Assembly: GCA_029263175.1 (NCBI GenBank)
Contig: JAJCXZ010000016.1
Coordinates: forward strand, 34,582 to 98,581
DNA length: 64,000 nucleotides
From: Acidimicrobiales bacterium
GTDB lineage: Bacteria > Actinomycetota > Acidimicrobiia > Acidimicrobiales > Aldehydirespiratoraceae
Reading direction: 5' to 3'
Within the stretch, counting starts at the first letter, position 1; every line of letters begins with the position of its first letter. Both the position numbers and the translations under genes were made by a program. Below, piece by piece: positions 9,034 through 18,665 of this stretch. The notes beneath the pieces were generated by a model, which saw nothing but the letters and a program-made list of their open reading frames with translations, made no database searches and was not told the origin of the DNA.

Positions 9034-10044
9034 TCAGGCGAAGCCCTGGGGGTTTTGGCGCTGCCAGTTCCAGTGGTCGCGCATCATGTCAGCCAGATCT
9101 CGCTTCGAGCGCCAGCCGAGGATCTGCTCGGCGTACGCGGGGTCGGCGTAGATCTTCTCGATATCACCGGCGCGGCGCTCCACGATTTCGTGGGGGATCG
9201 GCGACCCAACTGCGTCAGAGGCGGCACGGACCACGTCCAGCACTGTGCTTCCCACGCCCGTGCCGAGGTTGACCGCAGTGCAGCCGGAAAGCCTTCCGTT
9301 GAGGGCATCGAGCGCGGCCACGTGACCCTCGGCGAGATCGACCACATGGATGTAGTCGCGAATGGCGGTGCCGTCCGGGGTGTCGTAGTCCCCACCGAAC
9401 ACCATGAGCTTCTCCAGGCGGCCGACAGCCACCTGCATCACGAAGGGCACCAGGTTGTTCGGAATCCCGTTGGGGTCCTCGCCGAGGGTGCCGCTCTCGT
9501 GGGCGCCGACAGGGTTGAAGTAGCGGAGGAGCACAACATCAAGGTCAACGGCGGCAGCCGCGTCACTCAGGATCTGCTCACTCATGTACTTTGTCCAGCC
9601 ATACGGGCTCTCGGCTCCGGTGGGAGCAGCCTCGGTGACCGGGATCACATCGGGCTGGCCGTACACGGTGCAAGAGGACGAGAAGACGAGCTTCGAAACG
9701 TCGGCTTCGACCATCGCTTCGACGAGTCCGATGGTGGTGCCGAGATTGTTGCGGTAGTAGTCGAGGGGCTTGGCGACGGATTCGCCGACCGCCTTGTACG
9801 CCGCGAAGTGGATGACCTCGTCGATGTCATGCTCCTTGAAGACTCGAGCCACGGCATCGGAGTCGAGCAGGTCAGCTTCCACCATCGCCATGGAGTCGGT
9901 GGTGAGCGCACGGATGGCGGCGACCGCCTTCGGCGAACTGTTGGCGAAGTTGTCGATCAGGACTACTTCGCGACCCTCCTCGTGGAGGGCAACCGCCGTG
10001 TGGCTTCCTATATAGCCGGCTCCGCCGGTCACAAGAACAGCCAT
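9034..10044 (-). CDS. galE: UDP-glucose 4-epimerase
   Basis: A protein of 336 residues interconverting UDP-Glc and UDP-Gal. It shows TGGAGYIGSHT at the N-terminus, HFAAYKAVGES, SSCTVYGQPD, SPYGWTK (catalytic Tyr/Lys) and LRYFNPVGAH, all GalE signatures. ATG at 10044 overlaps the upstream stop as TGATG; a GTG one codon earlier is possible but less likely. It converges on cofE with a 21-bp gap that contains no clear terminator. It supplies galactosyl donors for the glycan genes. Confidence 0.95.
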   Translation of the reverse strand: MAVLVTGGAGYIGSHTAVALHEEGREVVLIDNFANSSPKAVAAIRALTTDSMAMVEADLLDSDAVARVFKEHDIDEVIHFAAYKAVGESVAKPLDYYRNNLGTTIGLVEAMVEADVSKLVFSSSCTVYGQPDVIPVTEAAPTGAESPYGWTKYMSEQILSDAAAAVDLDVVLLRYFNPVGAHESGTLGEDPNGIPNNLVPFVMQVAVGRLEKLMVFGGDYDTPDGTAIRDYIHVVDLAEGHVAALDALNGRLSGCTAVNLGTGVGSTVLDVVRAASDAVGSPIPHEIVERRAGDIEKIYADPAYAEQILGWRSKRDLADMMRDHWNWQRQNPQGFA

Positions 10045-11048
10045 CACTCGCTCTCCGGGATCTTTGCGCCTACGTACGCGGCGTTGTCTTCGATCTGGGC
10101 ACCCTCGCCAACCATCGTCATCGCGGCGAGCCTCGAACCGGCGCCCACGATGGCGCCTGGCCCGACGACCGACCCTTCGATCACGGCGCCATCGCCCACA
10201 ACAGCATTCATGGACACTACCGATTCACGTACGACTGCGTTGGCACCAACCGTGGCGCCGCTCATGACGACCGAACGTTCGACGAGCGCGGACGGGTCGA
10301 CGGTGGCGTCGGTCGAAATGCCATCCACAGCCGGCCCGCGAACTCCGTCGAGGAGGTCGAGTTGGATCTGGAGGTACGTCTCCGGCGTTCCCGCATCAAC
10401 CCAGTAGGCGTCAGATTGCACAGCCCACAGGCCACCATCGGCGACGATGGCCGGAAACGTTTCGCGCTCGATCGACACCTTGCGGCCGGTCTCGATGCGT
10501 CGAAGTACCGACGGCTCGAGTACATACGTGCCCGCATTGATCCAATTGGTGGGAGCTTCACCCACGGGCGGCTTTTCGACGAAGCCGAGAACCCTGCCGT
10601 CGGTATCGGTGGGCACCACGCCGTAACGCGATGGATCGTCAACCGGTGTCAGGGCAATGGTGGCCTCTGCGCCGACTTCATGGTGACGGTTCCACACCGA
10701 CGTCACGTCGAGGTCGGTGAACACGTCGCCGTTGATGACGATGAATGTCTCATCGATGCCCGCAGCCTCGGCGGCGAACCGCACCGCACCCGCCGTGTCG
10801 AGCGGCTCGGGTTCGACCGCGTATTTGAGCGCAACTCCAGCGCACTCGCTGTTCGGATACGCCTCGCGGAAGACGTCTTCCTTGTAGCCGAGTGAGAGGA
10901 CGACCTCATCGACACCGTGCCGGCCAAGACCACCGATCACGTGTTCGAGCATGGGCCGGTCGATTACCGGCAACATCTGCTTCGGGCTGGTCAAGGTGAG
11001 GGGCCGAAGCCGCGTTCCGAACCCGCCGACGAGAACTACCGCCTTCAT
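10044..11048 (-). CDS. manC: mannose-1-phosphate guanylyltransferase-type sugar nucleotidyltransferase
   Basis: A protein of 334 residues. The pyrophosphorylase signature VGGFGTRLRPLT (residues 7-18) with PKQMLPV, NGDVFTDLD and WINAGTYVLEP defines the GT-A nucleotidyltransferase domain. The last ~90 residues form a left-handed beta-helix (repeated VGANAVV/VGDGAVI/VGAGSRL). The architecture resembles mycobacterial ManB/Rv3264c (GDP-mannose synthesis), and gmd/fcl in the window need GDP-mannose; nucleotide specificity is inferred. A strong Shine-Dalgarno AGGAGGT precedes the ATG. Confidence 0.82.
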   Translation of the reverse strand: MKAVVLVGGFGTRLRPLTLTSPKQMLPVIDRPMLEHVIGGLGRHGVDEVVLSLGYKEDVFREAYPNSECAGVALKYAVEPEPLDTAGAVRFAAEAAGIDETFIVINGDVFTDLDVTSVWNRHHEVGAEATIALTPVDDPSRYGVVPTDTDGRVLGFVEKPPVGEAPTNWINAGTYVLEPSVLRRIETGRKVSIERETFPAIVADGGLWAVQSDAYWVDAGTPETYLQIQLDLLDGVRGPAVDGISTDATVDPSALVERSVVMSGATVGANAVVRESVVSMNAVVGDGAVIEGSVVGPGAIVGAGSRLAAMTMVGEGAQIEDNAAYVGAKIPESE

Positions 11049-11091
11049 GGGACCTCCTGCGATCCAAGGCGCGGCGCGCCCCGATCCACCC

Positions 11092-11113
11092 GTCGGCGAG
11101 CGGGTTCGCCGAC
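11092..11113. promoter_or_regulatory. perfect 8-bp hairpin at the predicted 5' end of the manC leader
   Basis: GTCGGCGA (11092-11099), loop gcgggt, TCGCCGAC (11106-11113). Read in the manC direction it begins 7 nt after TAGGTT, so the transcript would start with this stem. It may stabilise or regulate the ~65-nt leader, or end transcripts of the upstream gene; no U-tract follows. Confidence 0.45.
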
Positions 11114-11120
11114 TTGAGCG

Positions 11121-11126
11121 AACCTA
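11121..11126 (-). promoter_or_regulatory. -10 element TAGGTT for manC
   Basis: TAGGTT on the minus strand in the 133-bp gap upstream of manC. A TTGACA is also present further upstream but about 27 nt away, too far for a normal spacer. The gap holds no other recognisable gene. Confidence 0.4.
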
Positions 11127-11181
11127 CTTGTTGTGATCTCGATGGGTGACGCGTGTCAATCGGGGATACACCTGGCGATCA

Positions 11182-11934
11182 CTATCCGTCAGATTCAGGC
11201 GCGTCGCTCTCACCATCAGTGGCATCGACCGCAGGCTCGAGCGGCACTGGCGCCTCCGAGATCTGGCCGGTGCCAGTACTGGCCTCGAGCTGGGCAAGGG
11301 CCCCCGCGCTCGGGGCGGGCGGATCCTCACCGACCGGAACCCTGGCGATTGTGAAAGCCTCACGGTTACTGAGGAACTGAACATCCTCGAAGTCCTTGTC
11401 GTAGACGGCAACCAACCGAACCTCGGGGTCGACCGCGAAGCGGCCGATCTTGATGACCGCAGCCTCATCGCCACAGCCCTCATCGGCCACGATGGTGCCG
11501 ATCCCGGGGCCGGTGATCTGGTCGGTGTCGACGGTGACCTCCATGGCCTCGAAGAAGACCCCCAGCTGAGCATCGGTGCCGGTGGCAGAGCTGTTGAACG
11601 GATGGATGTGGATCAGACCATCCTGATGGCTGTGGATACCGTCGGGGTCAGCGGTGCTGGTGAACTCACCCGCCACGGTGCCACAGTCGTAGACCGTGTA
11701 CGCGGCGTGCCAGTGGTCGGCGGTGGTCGGTGCGACAACCTCGCGGCTCTCACGGGCAATGAAGACCAACGCAATGCCGAGAATGACGACGGCCGCGACG
11801 GTGAGCGGGAAACCCAGCTCCCGCTTTTCCGACGCACCTCGCGAAGAGGCTGCTGCTTTGGCGGCCCGCTGGACCTTCTTGGACGAACTTGCTTTACCCA
11901 CGGCGAGCAACGCTAGCGGCCCCGCGGCACTCAT
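11182..11934 (-). CDS. single-pass membrane protein with His-rich extracytoplasmic domain
   Basis: A protein of 250 residues with no function I can name. The N-terminus is basic (SSSKKVQRAAKAAASSRG), followed by one membrane helix at about 41-60 and an outside domain. That domain has a striking His cluster: DHWHAAY (H74, H76), GIHSH (H101, H103) and LIHIHPF (H109, H111), plus cysteines C84 and C154 that could form a disulfide. The C-terminus is a Pro/Ala/Glu-rich tail. The histidines suggest metal binding, which is inference. It lies 19 bp after a GT4 gene in the same direction. Confidence 0.72.
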   Translation of the reverse strand: MSAAGPLALLAVGKASSSKKVQRAAKAAASSRGASEKRELGFPLTVAAVVILGIALVFIARESREVVAPTTADHWHAAYTVYDCGTVAGEFTSTADPDGIHSHQDGLIHIHPFNSSATGTDAQLGVFFEAMEVTVDTDQITGPGIGTIVADEGCGDEAAVIKIGRFAVDPEVRLVAVYDKDFEDVQFLSNREAFTIARVPVGEDPPAPSAGALAQLEASTGTGQISEAPVPLEPAVDATDGESDAPESDG

Positions 11935-11953
11935 CCGCGCGCGCCCACCCGGA

Positions 11954-13186
11954 TTAGCGACTGGTTCTCAACTCTTCGAAGAGCTCGATGTAGGCCGTGG
12001 CCACACCGGCCGGCGACACCCAACTCTCGACGAACCGGCGACCCCGCTCACCCATCGCCGTCGTCGACTCCGGATCGTCCAGCAACTCACGCAACGAGTC
12101 GACGAATGCCCTGGTGTCCTCAGGAGGGCACGTGACGCCGCACCGGTTGGTCAGCAGCACCCGCTCGACCTCGGTATCGGGGTCGATCGAGGCAAGTACC
12201 GGTCGACCGGCGGCGAGAATCGAGTAAAGCTTCGAGGGCACCGACGACCGGGCCAGACCTTCGCGCAGGGCGATGACGTGGATATCGCCGGCGGCGAGTG
12301 TTTCGGCCAAACGCTCCGCCGGCTGGAAGTCGACGAACCGCACATTGCCGAGACCGGTCGCAACCTCCTCCAGGCGTGCTCGCTCGGAGCCCCCGCCATT
12401 GATGACGAACACCACGTCTTTTCGATCACTCAGACTGCGTGCCGCGTCGATCATCAGATCGAGGGGCTGGGAGAATCCGAGATTGCCGGCGTACATCACG
12501 ACCGTGCGATCGCCGAGGTCGAAGTCCTCTCGGTACGAGTTGCGTCGATCCGATGGTTGAACCCGCTCGGTGTCGACAAAGTTCGGGATGACACGCACTT
12601 CGGTCTCCGAGGCGTGACCGATCTTTGCGCAGACGTTCTCGGCGAGGTCCTCGGACAACACCGTCACCGCGTCGGCGCGTCGGTAGATGAACCGCTCGAG
12701 CCATCGGGCCACACCGATGACAGTCGGATTGGTGATCGCCCCGACCTCCACCGCCACATCAGGAAAGATGTCTTGCACGTTGAACACGAACGGGGCCCGG
12801 CGGACCCGAGCGGCGACCCACGCCGGCAACCCGAGCGTGAGCGGTGGCGACATCGCAAGCACGACATCAGGGCGGCGCCGCCGACATATCAGGAGCAGTC
12901 CTGCCAGGCCGGTGAACCCCGCAAACGCGAACGCCCTCGCAGGGATGTTGCGCTTGTCCGTGGGGAACGGATGGACCCGGGTGACCCGGCCCCACGCCGT
13001 TCGTTCGGTTCGCCAGGGCCGACCCCGCCACTCGGGCTCGACTTCGTGGTCGGTGTACCACGGCAACGAGGTGACGATCTCGACCTCGTGACCCTGTTCG
13101 ACGACTCGATGCACGATCTCGGTCATGACAACACCGGTCGGTGCCGGGTCAGGATCGAAGTGGGGACAGATCACCAATACACGCAT
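11954..13186 (-). CDS. GT4 glycosyltransferase (WcaI/WbuB-like)
   Basis: A protein of 410 residues with a GT-B fold. N-terminal features are ICPHFDPDPAPTG and the segment DVVLAMSPPLTLGLPAW followed by FNVQDIFPDVAVEVG, characteristic of WbuB/WcaI-type enzymes that often use amino-sugar acceptors. The C-terminal donor domain has NLGFSQPLD and SSVPSKLYSILAAGRPVLA. Start ATG has a strong Shine-Dalgarno (AGGGAGG) about 8 nt upstream, and the previous gene ends 13 nt before. Sugar specificity is not readable. Confidence 0.87.
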   Translation of the reverse strand: MRVLVICPHFDPDPAPTGVVMTEIVHRVVEQGHEVEIVTSLPWYTDHEVEPEWRGRPWRTERTAWGRVTRVHPFPTDKRNIPARAFAFAGFTGLAGLLLICRRRRPDVVLAMSPPLTLGLPAWVAARVRRAPFVFNVQDIFPDVAVEVGAITNPTVIGVARWLERFIYRRADAVTVLSEDLAENVCAKIGHASETEVRVIPNFVDTERVQPSDRRNSYREDFDLGDRTVVMYAGNLGFSQPLDLMIDAARSLSDRKDVVFVINGGGSERARLEEVATGLGNVRFVDFQPAERLAETLAAGDIHVIALREGLARSSVPSKLYSILAAGRPVLASIDPDTEVERVLLTNRCGVTCPPEDTRAFVDSLRELLDDPESTTAMGERGRRFVESWVSPAGVATAYIELFEELRTSR

Positions 13187-13198
13187 CTCTGACCCTCC

Positions 13199-14311
13199 CT
13201 ATGCGACCGCGTCGTGCCAGACGCCGAGCAGAGCGGCGGCCGACGACGCAGGAGAATAGGCGTCGGCTCGAGCGGCGCCTGCCACGGCCAGTTCGGCCCG
13301 GCGCATGTCGTCGCCGAGGAGCTCATTCAGGGCCTCGGCCCAGCCGTCCACGTCGCCCGGATCAACCAACACTCCAGCGTCGCCGAGGACCTCGGGTATC
13401 GCGGTGGCGTCCGCCGCGACGACTGGCGTCCCCCGGTGCATCGCCTCCAGAATCGGAAGGCCGAAGCCCTCATAGCGTGAAGGGAACGCCATGACGTCGG
13501 CTCGAGCGGTCAGCTCAGCGAGTGTGGCCGCCTCGACTCTCCCGAGATGACGAACGTGACGTCCGTCCGGGTCGAGTGCTCGAGTTGCGGCTTCGAGCGG
13601 GCCGGCATACCGGCCGGCCCCGCCGGTGAAGACCACGAGCACGTCGGGATGAGCGTCGATCACCGCAGGTAGTGCGTCGAGCAGAACCCGGTGGTTCTTG
13701 TGCGGGTGGGACACCGCGGGGTAGATGATCAGCGGACGTTCACCGAGCGCGGCGACAACCGGGTGAACGGTGCCATTGATGACACCGGGATCAGACGTGG
13801 AGGAGACCACCCGCACCCGAGCCGGGTCGAGCCCGAAACGGTCGATGATCTGTTGGCGGACCCAGCGCGAAGGGGTCACCACGACGTCCGCGCCGTGTAC
13901 CGTTCGCGGCAGGGAATACCCGAGGTAGCGCTGCTTGAGCGCGGAGAAGTTCTCCGGCATGTCGAGCGGCTGGATGTCGTGGATTGTGACCACGGTCGGA
14001 CACCCTGGTCGGCGGGCCGGGATGCGTCCTCCGAAGTGGTGAACCAAGTCGAAGCTGCGGGTGGCGTGGGCCAGCCACGTCGACTCGACGGCAACTCGGT
14101 ATGGCCGGCGTTGAACCGGGCCCCGAAACGCCAAGGTGGAATGCCCGCCGAACTTCGGATGGGCGGCAAACAAACTCTTCGACCCCACAACCGTGACATC
14201 GATCTCGTCATCACCGTGATCGGCGAGCGCACGGAGCAATCGCACCGAGTACTCCTCACTTCCTCCAACCGCTCCGGGGACCACAAAGGCGAGGTTGGCG
14301 GCAACCTTCAC
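13199..14311 (-). CDS. GT4 glycosyltransferase
   Basis: A protein of 370 residues with a GT-B fold. The N-terminal part has GAVGGSEEYSVRLLRAL and TIHDIQPLDMPENFS. The donor domain has YPAVSHPHKNHRVLLDAL, FPSRYEGFGLPILEAMHRG and AIPEVLGDAGVLVDP, the E-x7-E motif of retaining GT4 enzymes. Its ATG overlaps the stop of the upstream GT4 as ATGA, so the two are translationally coupled. Membership of a mannosyl/rhamnosyl-type group is plausible but not shown. Confidence 0.87.
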   Translation of the reverse strand: MKVAANLAFVVPGAVGGSEEYSVRLLRALADHGDDEIDVTVVGSKSLFAAHPKFGGHSTLAFRGPVQRRPYRVAVESTWLAHATRSFDLVHHFGGRIPARRPGCPTVVTIHDIQPLDMPENFSALKQRYLGYSLPRTVHGADVVVTPSRWVRQQIIDRFGLDPARVRVVSSTSDPGVINGTVHPVVAALGERPLIIYPAVSHPHKNHRVLLDALPAVIDAHPDVLVVFTGGAGRYAGPLEAATRALDPDGRHVRHLGRVEAATLAELTARADVMAFPSRYEGFGLPILEAMHRGTPVVAADATAIPEVLGDAGVLVDPGDVDGWAEALNELLGDDMRRAELAVAGAARADAYSPASSAAALLGVWHDAVA

Positions 14312-15426
14312 GACGCCACCTCGCGATAGACCGCCGCCGTCAGGTTCGCGGTGTTCTCCCAGCTGAGCGCGGCAGCGCGCGACCGGGCTCGTGTCGACAG
14401 TTGCTCGCGCAGCACGGCATCGCTCAGCACCTCATCGATCGCCACCGCGATGGAGCCGCTGTCGAGCGGGTCGATCAGTCGGGCGGCGCCGCCGGCGACC
14501 TCCTCGGTCGCCGAACCTCGACTGGTGATCACGGGCGTGCCCTGCGCCATGGCCTCGAGCACGGGCATACCGAACCCTTCCATCAGGCTGGGATACACGA
14601 ATGCCGTAGCGAGCTCGTACAGGACACTCAGAACAGACTCCGGAACAACACCGAGATGCCGCACACGATCAGTGCCTCCAGGATTTCCGAGGGCCGCGTC
14701 GCTTCCCCACCCCTGGGGGCCGACGAGCACCAGCGGAATGTCGGCCTGAGCGCGCTCGTGGGCCTCGAGCAGCGCCGGGAGGTTCTTGCGAGGTTCTGCG
14801 GTGCCAACCCACAGGAGGAAGTCGTCAGGGAGCGAGTAAGCGCTTCTCACACTCGCCTTGTCCGGCTCTGGGATGATGGCGGGCCGACAACCCCAGGGGA
14901 TGACCCGTAGGCGGCGGAGCTCGATCCCTGCGCTGAGGCAATCCTGCGCCGTCGTCTCCGATGGCACGATGATCAAATCGGCCTCTCGCTGGGCCAGTTC
15001 GAGGGCACGCGACATGAACGACACACCGCGCTTGGTGAACTGCTCAGGCCGATGCAGGAACGCCAGGTCGTGAATCGTGACCACGAGTGCTGCCCCGGAT
15101 CGGGGGGGAACCACTCCCCCGGTGGCGTGGACCACGTCGATCGGTCCGGTCCACCGAGAAACTGCCGGGCGGCGGAAGCGATGCCACGTTTCGTACAGCG
15201 CCACACGAGCGAGGGGAAGGTGCTCCACAGGGATGGTCGGCGCGAGATCGGCAGGAGCGGGCTCACTGTGACGGGCCGCGACGCCGACCAACTCCAGGTC
15301 GGCATGGCTTGCCAACGCATCCAGAGTGCGGATCGTGGACGTCGCCGTTCCACCCGGAACACGATGCCAGCTCTGCTCGACGACCGCAGCGACTCGAGTA
15401 CCCACGATCGGAGTCTGGCAGGACAA
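14308..15426 (-). CDS. GT4 glycosyltransferase, first gene of a three-GT operon
   Basis: A protein of 372 residues with a GT-B fold, related in layout to the next gene. Visible are VVTIHDLAFLHRPEQFTKRG, LLWVGTAEPRKNLPALLEA and YPSLMEGFGMPVLEAMAQGTPV. The predicted start is TTG at 15426 with a strong GGAGGAG about 9 nt upstream; a GTG at 15405 is an alternative. The divergent fcl starts only 16 bp away, so the promoters overlap. Confidence 0.84.
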   Translation of the reverse strand: MSCQTPIVGTRVAAVVEQSWHRVPGGTATSTIRTLDALASHADLELVGVAARHSEPAPADLAPTIPVEHLPLARVALYETWHRFRRPAVSRWTGPIDVVHATGGVVPPRSGAALVVTIHDLAFLHRPEQFTKRGVSFMSRALELAQREADLIIVPSETTAQDCLSAGIELRRLRVIPWGCRPAIIPEPDKASVRSAYSLPDDFLLWVGTAEPRKNLPALLEAHERAQADIPLVLVGPQGWGSDAALGNPGGTDRVRHLGVVPESVLSVLYELATAFVYPSLMEGFGMPVLEAMAQGTPVITSRGSATEEVAGGAARLIDPLDSGSIAVAIDEVLSDAVLREQLSTRARSRAAALSWENTANLTAAVYREVAS

Positions 15427-15428
15427 GC

Positions 15429-15434
15429 TACGAT
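15429..15434 (+). promoter_or_regulatory. -10 element TACGAT for fcl
   Basis: TACGAT ends 8 nt before the fcl ATG at 15443 and lies in the 16-bp gap to the divergent GT4 gene. The complement of the same few bases holds that gene's Shine-Dalgarno. Confidence 0.5.
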
Positions 15435-15442
15435 CTCCTCCG

Positions 15443-16405
15443 ATGGAGACGCCGTTCGAATCTCAGCGGATCTACCTCACGGGAGGCACCGGTTTCCTCG
15501 GCTCTGCTGTGCAGACCGAGCTGCGGTCTCGTGGAGTCACGCATATCGAGGCACCTTCGAGTGCCGACGTGGACTTTCGTGACCCCATGGCCACCAACGA
15601 GGCAATCCGCGCTGCCGCTCCCGACACCGTGATTCACCTCGCCGCTCGCGTCGGCGGCATCGGCGCCAACATGGCTGCGCCGGCCGAGCTGTATCTCGAG
15701 AACCTGCTTCTCGGCACCAACGTCATCGAGGCGTGCCGCCACGCCGGGGTCGACAAGACCGTGGTCGTCGGCACGATCTGCTCCTACCCGAAACACACGC
15801 CGGTCCCCTTCGAGGAGACGTCGCTGTGGAGCGGCTATCCGGAGGAAACCAACGCGCCCTACGGCATCGCCAAGCTTGCGCACCTCGTACATCTCCAAGC
15901 CAACCGTGCCCAGTACGGCCAACGCGGCGCGTATGTCATGCCGACCAACTTGTACGGGCCCGGCGACAAGTTCCATCCGGACGTCTCCCACGTGATCCCC
16001 GCCTTGATTCGCAAGTGCGTGATCGCTCGGGAGACAGGTGCCGAAGAGATCGAGGTCTGGGGAACCGGCGGGGCCAGCCGCGAGTTCCTCTACGTCGAGG
16101 ACGCGGCACGAGGGATCGTCGCCGCCGCGGAACTCTATGACGGACCGGAACCCGTCAACCTGGGTAGCGACGCCGAGATCCTCATCAAGGAACTGGTGGA
16201 AATCATCGCAGAAGTCACCGGCTTCGAAGGCCGACTCGTCTGGGACTCGACTCGGCCGGACGGACAACCGCGCCGGTCGGTCGACGCCAGCCGGGCACGC
16301 GAGTACTTCGGGTTCGAGGCCACCACAGATTTCCGCGACGGGCTACGCGCCACCGTCGACTGGTACGAGACCCACCGCGACGAGGCCGAGGCCCGCCGGA
16401 ACTAG
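15443..16405 (+). CDS. fcl: GDP-L-fucose synthase (GDP-4-keto-6-deoxymannose 3,5-epimerase-4-reductase)
   Basis: A protein of 320 residues. Signatures are LTGGTGFLG (12-20), [37 protein letters not shown] and YGIAK (140-144), with [22 protein letters not shown]113 matches the epimerisation Cys of the family; T111 sits where Ser is usual. It uses the Gmd product (gmd at 6409). The ATG at 15443 is chosen because it precedes the Rossmann fold and has TACGAT 8 nt upstream. It converges on uxs, and the two stops share the palindrome CTAG (16402-16405). Confidence 0.92.
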   Translation: METPFESQRIYLTGGTGFLGSAVQTELRSRGVTHIEAPSSADVDFRDPMATNEAIRAAAPDTVIHLAARVGGIGANMAAPAELYLENLLLGTNVIEACRHAGVDKTVVVGTICSYPKHTPVPFEETSLWSGYPEETNAPYGIAKLAHLVHLQANRAQYGQRGAYVMPTNLYGPGDKFHPDVSHVIPALIRKCVIARETGAEEIEVWGTGGASREFLYVEDAARGIVAAAELYDGPEPVNLGSDAEILIKELVEIIAEVTGFEGRLVWDSTRPDGQPRRSVDASRAREYFGFEATTDFRDGLRATVDWYETHRDEAEARRN

Positions 16406-17340
16406 TGGTCGACCACCGTCTTGAAGTAGTCAACGGTGCGGGCGACGCCTTCACGAAGCTGCACTTCCGGTTCCCAGCCGAGAATTTCGCGAGCTCTGGT
16501 GATGTCGGGACAACGCTGAGTCGGATCGTCCGTTGGCAACGGATGCATCTCCACCGTCGATGACGAGCCGATGGTCTCGATCACGATATCTGCGAGTTCC
16601 TTCACCGTGAACTCGTTGGGGTTGCCGATGTTCACCGGGTTGTTCTCATCGGAGTCCAGCAGTGCGATCAGCCCCCGAACCTCGTCGTCGACGAAGCAGA
16701 AGCTGCGCGTCTGGGTGCCGTCGCCATAGATCGTCAGTGGCTCGCCGCGGAGTGCCTGGACGATGAAGTTCGACACGACACGACCGTCGTCGGGGCGCAT
16801 GCGCGGACCATAGGTGTTGAAGATCCGAACAATCCGGGTCTCGAGCCCGTGATAGCGGTGGTACGCCATCGTGATCGCTTCGGAGAACCGTTTGGCCTCG
16901 TCGTAGACACCACGAGGACCGATCGGGTTGACGTTGCCCCAGTAGTCCTCGGTCTGTGGGTGCACGTGCGGGTCGCCGTAGACCTCCGAGGTCGAGGCGA
17001 GGAAGAACTTCGCACCCTTCTCCTTGGCAAGGCCGAGGCTGTTGTGGGTGCCGAGGGAGCCGACCTTCATGGTCTGGATCGGCATCTCGAGATAGTCGAT
17101 CGGAGATGCCGGACTGGCGAAGTGCATCACGACGTCGACCTCACCGGGGACCCAGATGAAATCCGAGACGTCGCGCTGGCTGAACGTGAACTCCTCGCGG
17201 CCGAACAAGTGCTCAACGTTGGCGATGTCGCCGGTGCTGAGGTTGTCGATGGCGATGACGTCATCGCCGCGGCCGAGAAGCAGGTCACAGAGGTGCGAGC
17301 CGAGGAACCCGGCACCACCGGTGATGACGACGCGGGCCAT
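16402..17340 (-). CDS. uxs: UDP-glucuronate decarboxylase (UDP-xylose synthase)
   Basis: A protein of 312 residues converting UDP-GlcA to UDP-xylose. Family signatures are [11 protein letters not shown] (7-17), [36 protein letters not shown] (114-124) and [10 protein letters not shown] with catalytic Tyr146/Lys150. Its ATG overlaps the ugd stop as TGATG, so substrate producer and consumer are coupled. UDP-apiose/xylose synthases are similar, but the motif set fits Uxs best. Confidence 0.93.
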   Translation of the reverse strand: MARVVITGGAGFLGSHLCDLLLGRGDDVIAIDNLSTGDIANVEHLFGREEFTFSQRDVSDFIWVPGEVDVVMHFASPASPIDYLEMPIQTMKVGSLGTHNSLGLAKEKGAKFFLASTSEVYGDPHVHPQTEDYWGNVNPIGPRGVYDEAKRFSEAITMAYHRYHGLETRIVRIFNTYGPRMRPDDGRVVSNFIVQALRGEPLTIYGDGTQTRSFCFVDDEVRGLIALLDSDENNPVNIGNPNEFTVKELADIVIETIGSSSTVEMHPLPTDDPTQRCPDITRAREILGWEPEVQLREGVARTVDYFKTVVDH

Positions 17341-18611
17341 CAGGACCGCCCCACGCCCTGGTAGGTGAATCCCCGGCGACGAAGAGCGCCGCGGTCGAGG
17401 AGGTTGCGAGCGTCAACGACGTTGCGCGCAACCATCACATCCCCGATCTTGTCGAGGTCGAGCCATTTGAAGACGTCCCACTCGGTGCCGACCACGAGCG
17501 CGACGGCGCCCTCGCACGCGGCGTAGGCATCACCGACAACCTCGAGGCCCTCCATGTCAAGGCTCTTCACTGCGGGGTCGAATCCACGCACTTTGGCGCC
17601 TTTGGCGATCAACCGCCGGGCAACCTCGACGGAGGGAGATTCGCGGACATCGTCGGTGCCTGCCTTGAACGCGAGACCGAGCATCGCAACCGTGGCGCCA
17701 TCGATGTCGGCGACCGACTCGACCTTGCGTACGATTCGATCGAACTGTTCCTCGTTGACCGCCACCACGCCTCGCATCAGCGAGAAGTCGTAGCCGGCAT
17801 CCTCAGCGATCGCGATGATCGCCTTCGAATCCTTCGGGAAACAGGAGCCACCCCAACCCGGGCCGGGGCGCAGGAATTCGTGACCGATGCGATGGTCGTA
17901 GCCCATGCCGAGCAGGACATCGTTGACATCGGCGCCGACTGCCTCACACACTGCGGCGATGGCGTTGGTGAACGACAGTTTGGTGGCCAGAAACGCGTTT
18001 GCTGCGTACTTGCAGGTCTCCGCCGATGCAGGATCGGTGACCATGATGGGAGCACGAACGCCCAGGTACAAGGCGGCGACGCGACCCGCGGCGGCCTGGT
18101 CATCGCTACCGATCACGACACGGTCGGGGTTGAGGAAGTCGTCGACCGCGGTGCCTTCACGCAGGAACTCGGGATTCGAGACGACGGGGATGTCTGAACG
18201 ACCCAAGGCCTGCTCGACAAGAAGTGTTGAACCGACGGGAACGGTTGACTTGTTGACGACCACTGTGCCGGGCTGAAGCTTTGCGCTGATCTCGCGAGCG
18301 GCAGCCTGGAGGTATGTCAGGTCGGCCGAACCATCGGCACCCTGCGGAGTCGGTACGCACAGGTACACGAACTCGGCGTCAGCGACTGCGTTCTCGGCGC
18401 CGAGAACGAAGCTGAGTGTGCCGGCTTCGATTCCTTCGCGAACGATCTCTTCGAGGCCTGCTTCATGGATCGGGATCTCGCCGCGCTTCAGCGACTCGAT
18501 CTTCTCGGGGACGATGTCGGCGCAGATGACGTCATGGCCGAGTTTCGAGAAACAGGCGCCGGTTGTGAGGCCGACGTATCCGGTGCCGACTACGGCAATA
18601 GTGCTGGTCAT
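17340..18611 (-). CDS. ugd: UDP-glucose 6-dehydrogenase
   Basis: A protein of 423 residues oxidising UDP-Glc to UDP-GlcA with two NAD. Visible are VVGTGYVGL (7-15), [36 protein letters not shown] and the catalytic Cys257 in GGSCFPKD. The C-terminal UDP-binding domain has [15 protein letters not shown]. Start ATG has AGGAG 5 nt upstream. It heads the ugd-uxs operon with its own leader. Confidence 0.96.
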   Translation of the reverse strand: MTSTIAVVGTGYVGLTTGACFSKLGHDVICADIVPEKIESLKRGEIPIHEAGLEEIVREGIEAGTLSFVLGAENAVADAEFVYLCVPTPQGADGSADLTYLQAAAREISAKLQPGTVVVNKSTVPVGSTLLVEQALGRSDIPVVSNPEFLREGTAVDDFLNPDRVVIGSDDQAAAGRVAALYLGVRAPIMVTDPASAETCKYAANAFLATKLSFTNAIAAVCEAVGADVNDVLLGMGYDHRIGHEFLRPGPGWGGSCFPKDSKAIIAIAEDAGYDFSLMRGVVAVNEEQFDRIVRKVESVADIDGATVAMLGLAFKAGTDDVRESPSVEVARRLIAKGAKVRGFDPAVKSLDMEGLEVVGDAYAACEGAVALVVGTEWDVFKWLDLDKIGDVMVARNVVDARNLLDRGALRRRGFTYQGVGRS

Positions 18612-18665
18612 CTTTGCTCCTGAGATGGTGCTGAAACACGCATCGGCACCCGCACGACAACCCTG

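Noticed and set aside
9055..10407. 450-codon open frame opposite galE and manC
   Set aside because: It crosses two clear genes on the other strand and has no recognisable motif; a shadow frame.
11696..13192. 498-codon open frame on the plus strand opposite the GT4 gene
   Set aside because: It is the antisense shadow of a well-supported GT4; the translation is rich in Arg/His with no fold or motif, as expected from GC-rich codon use.
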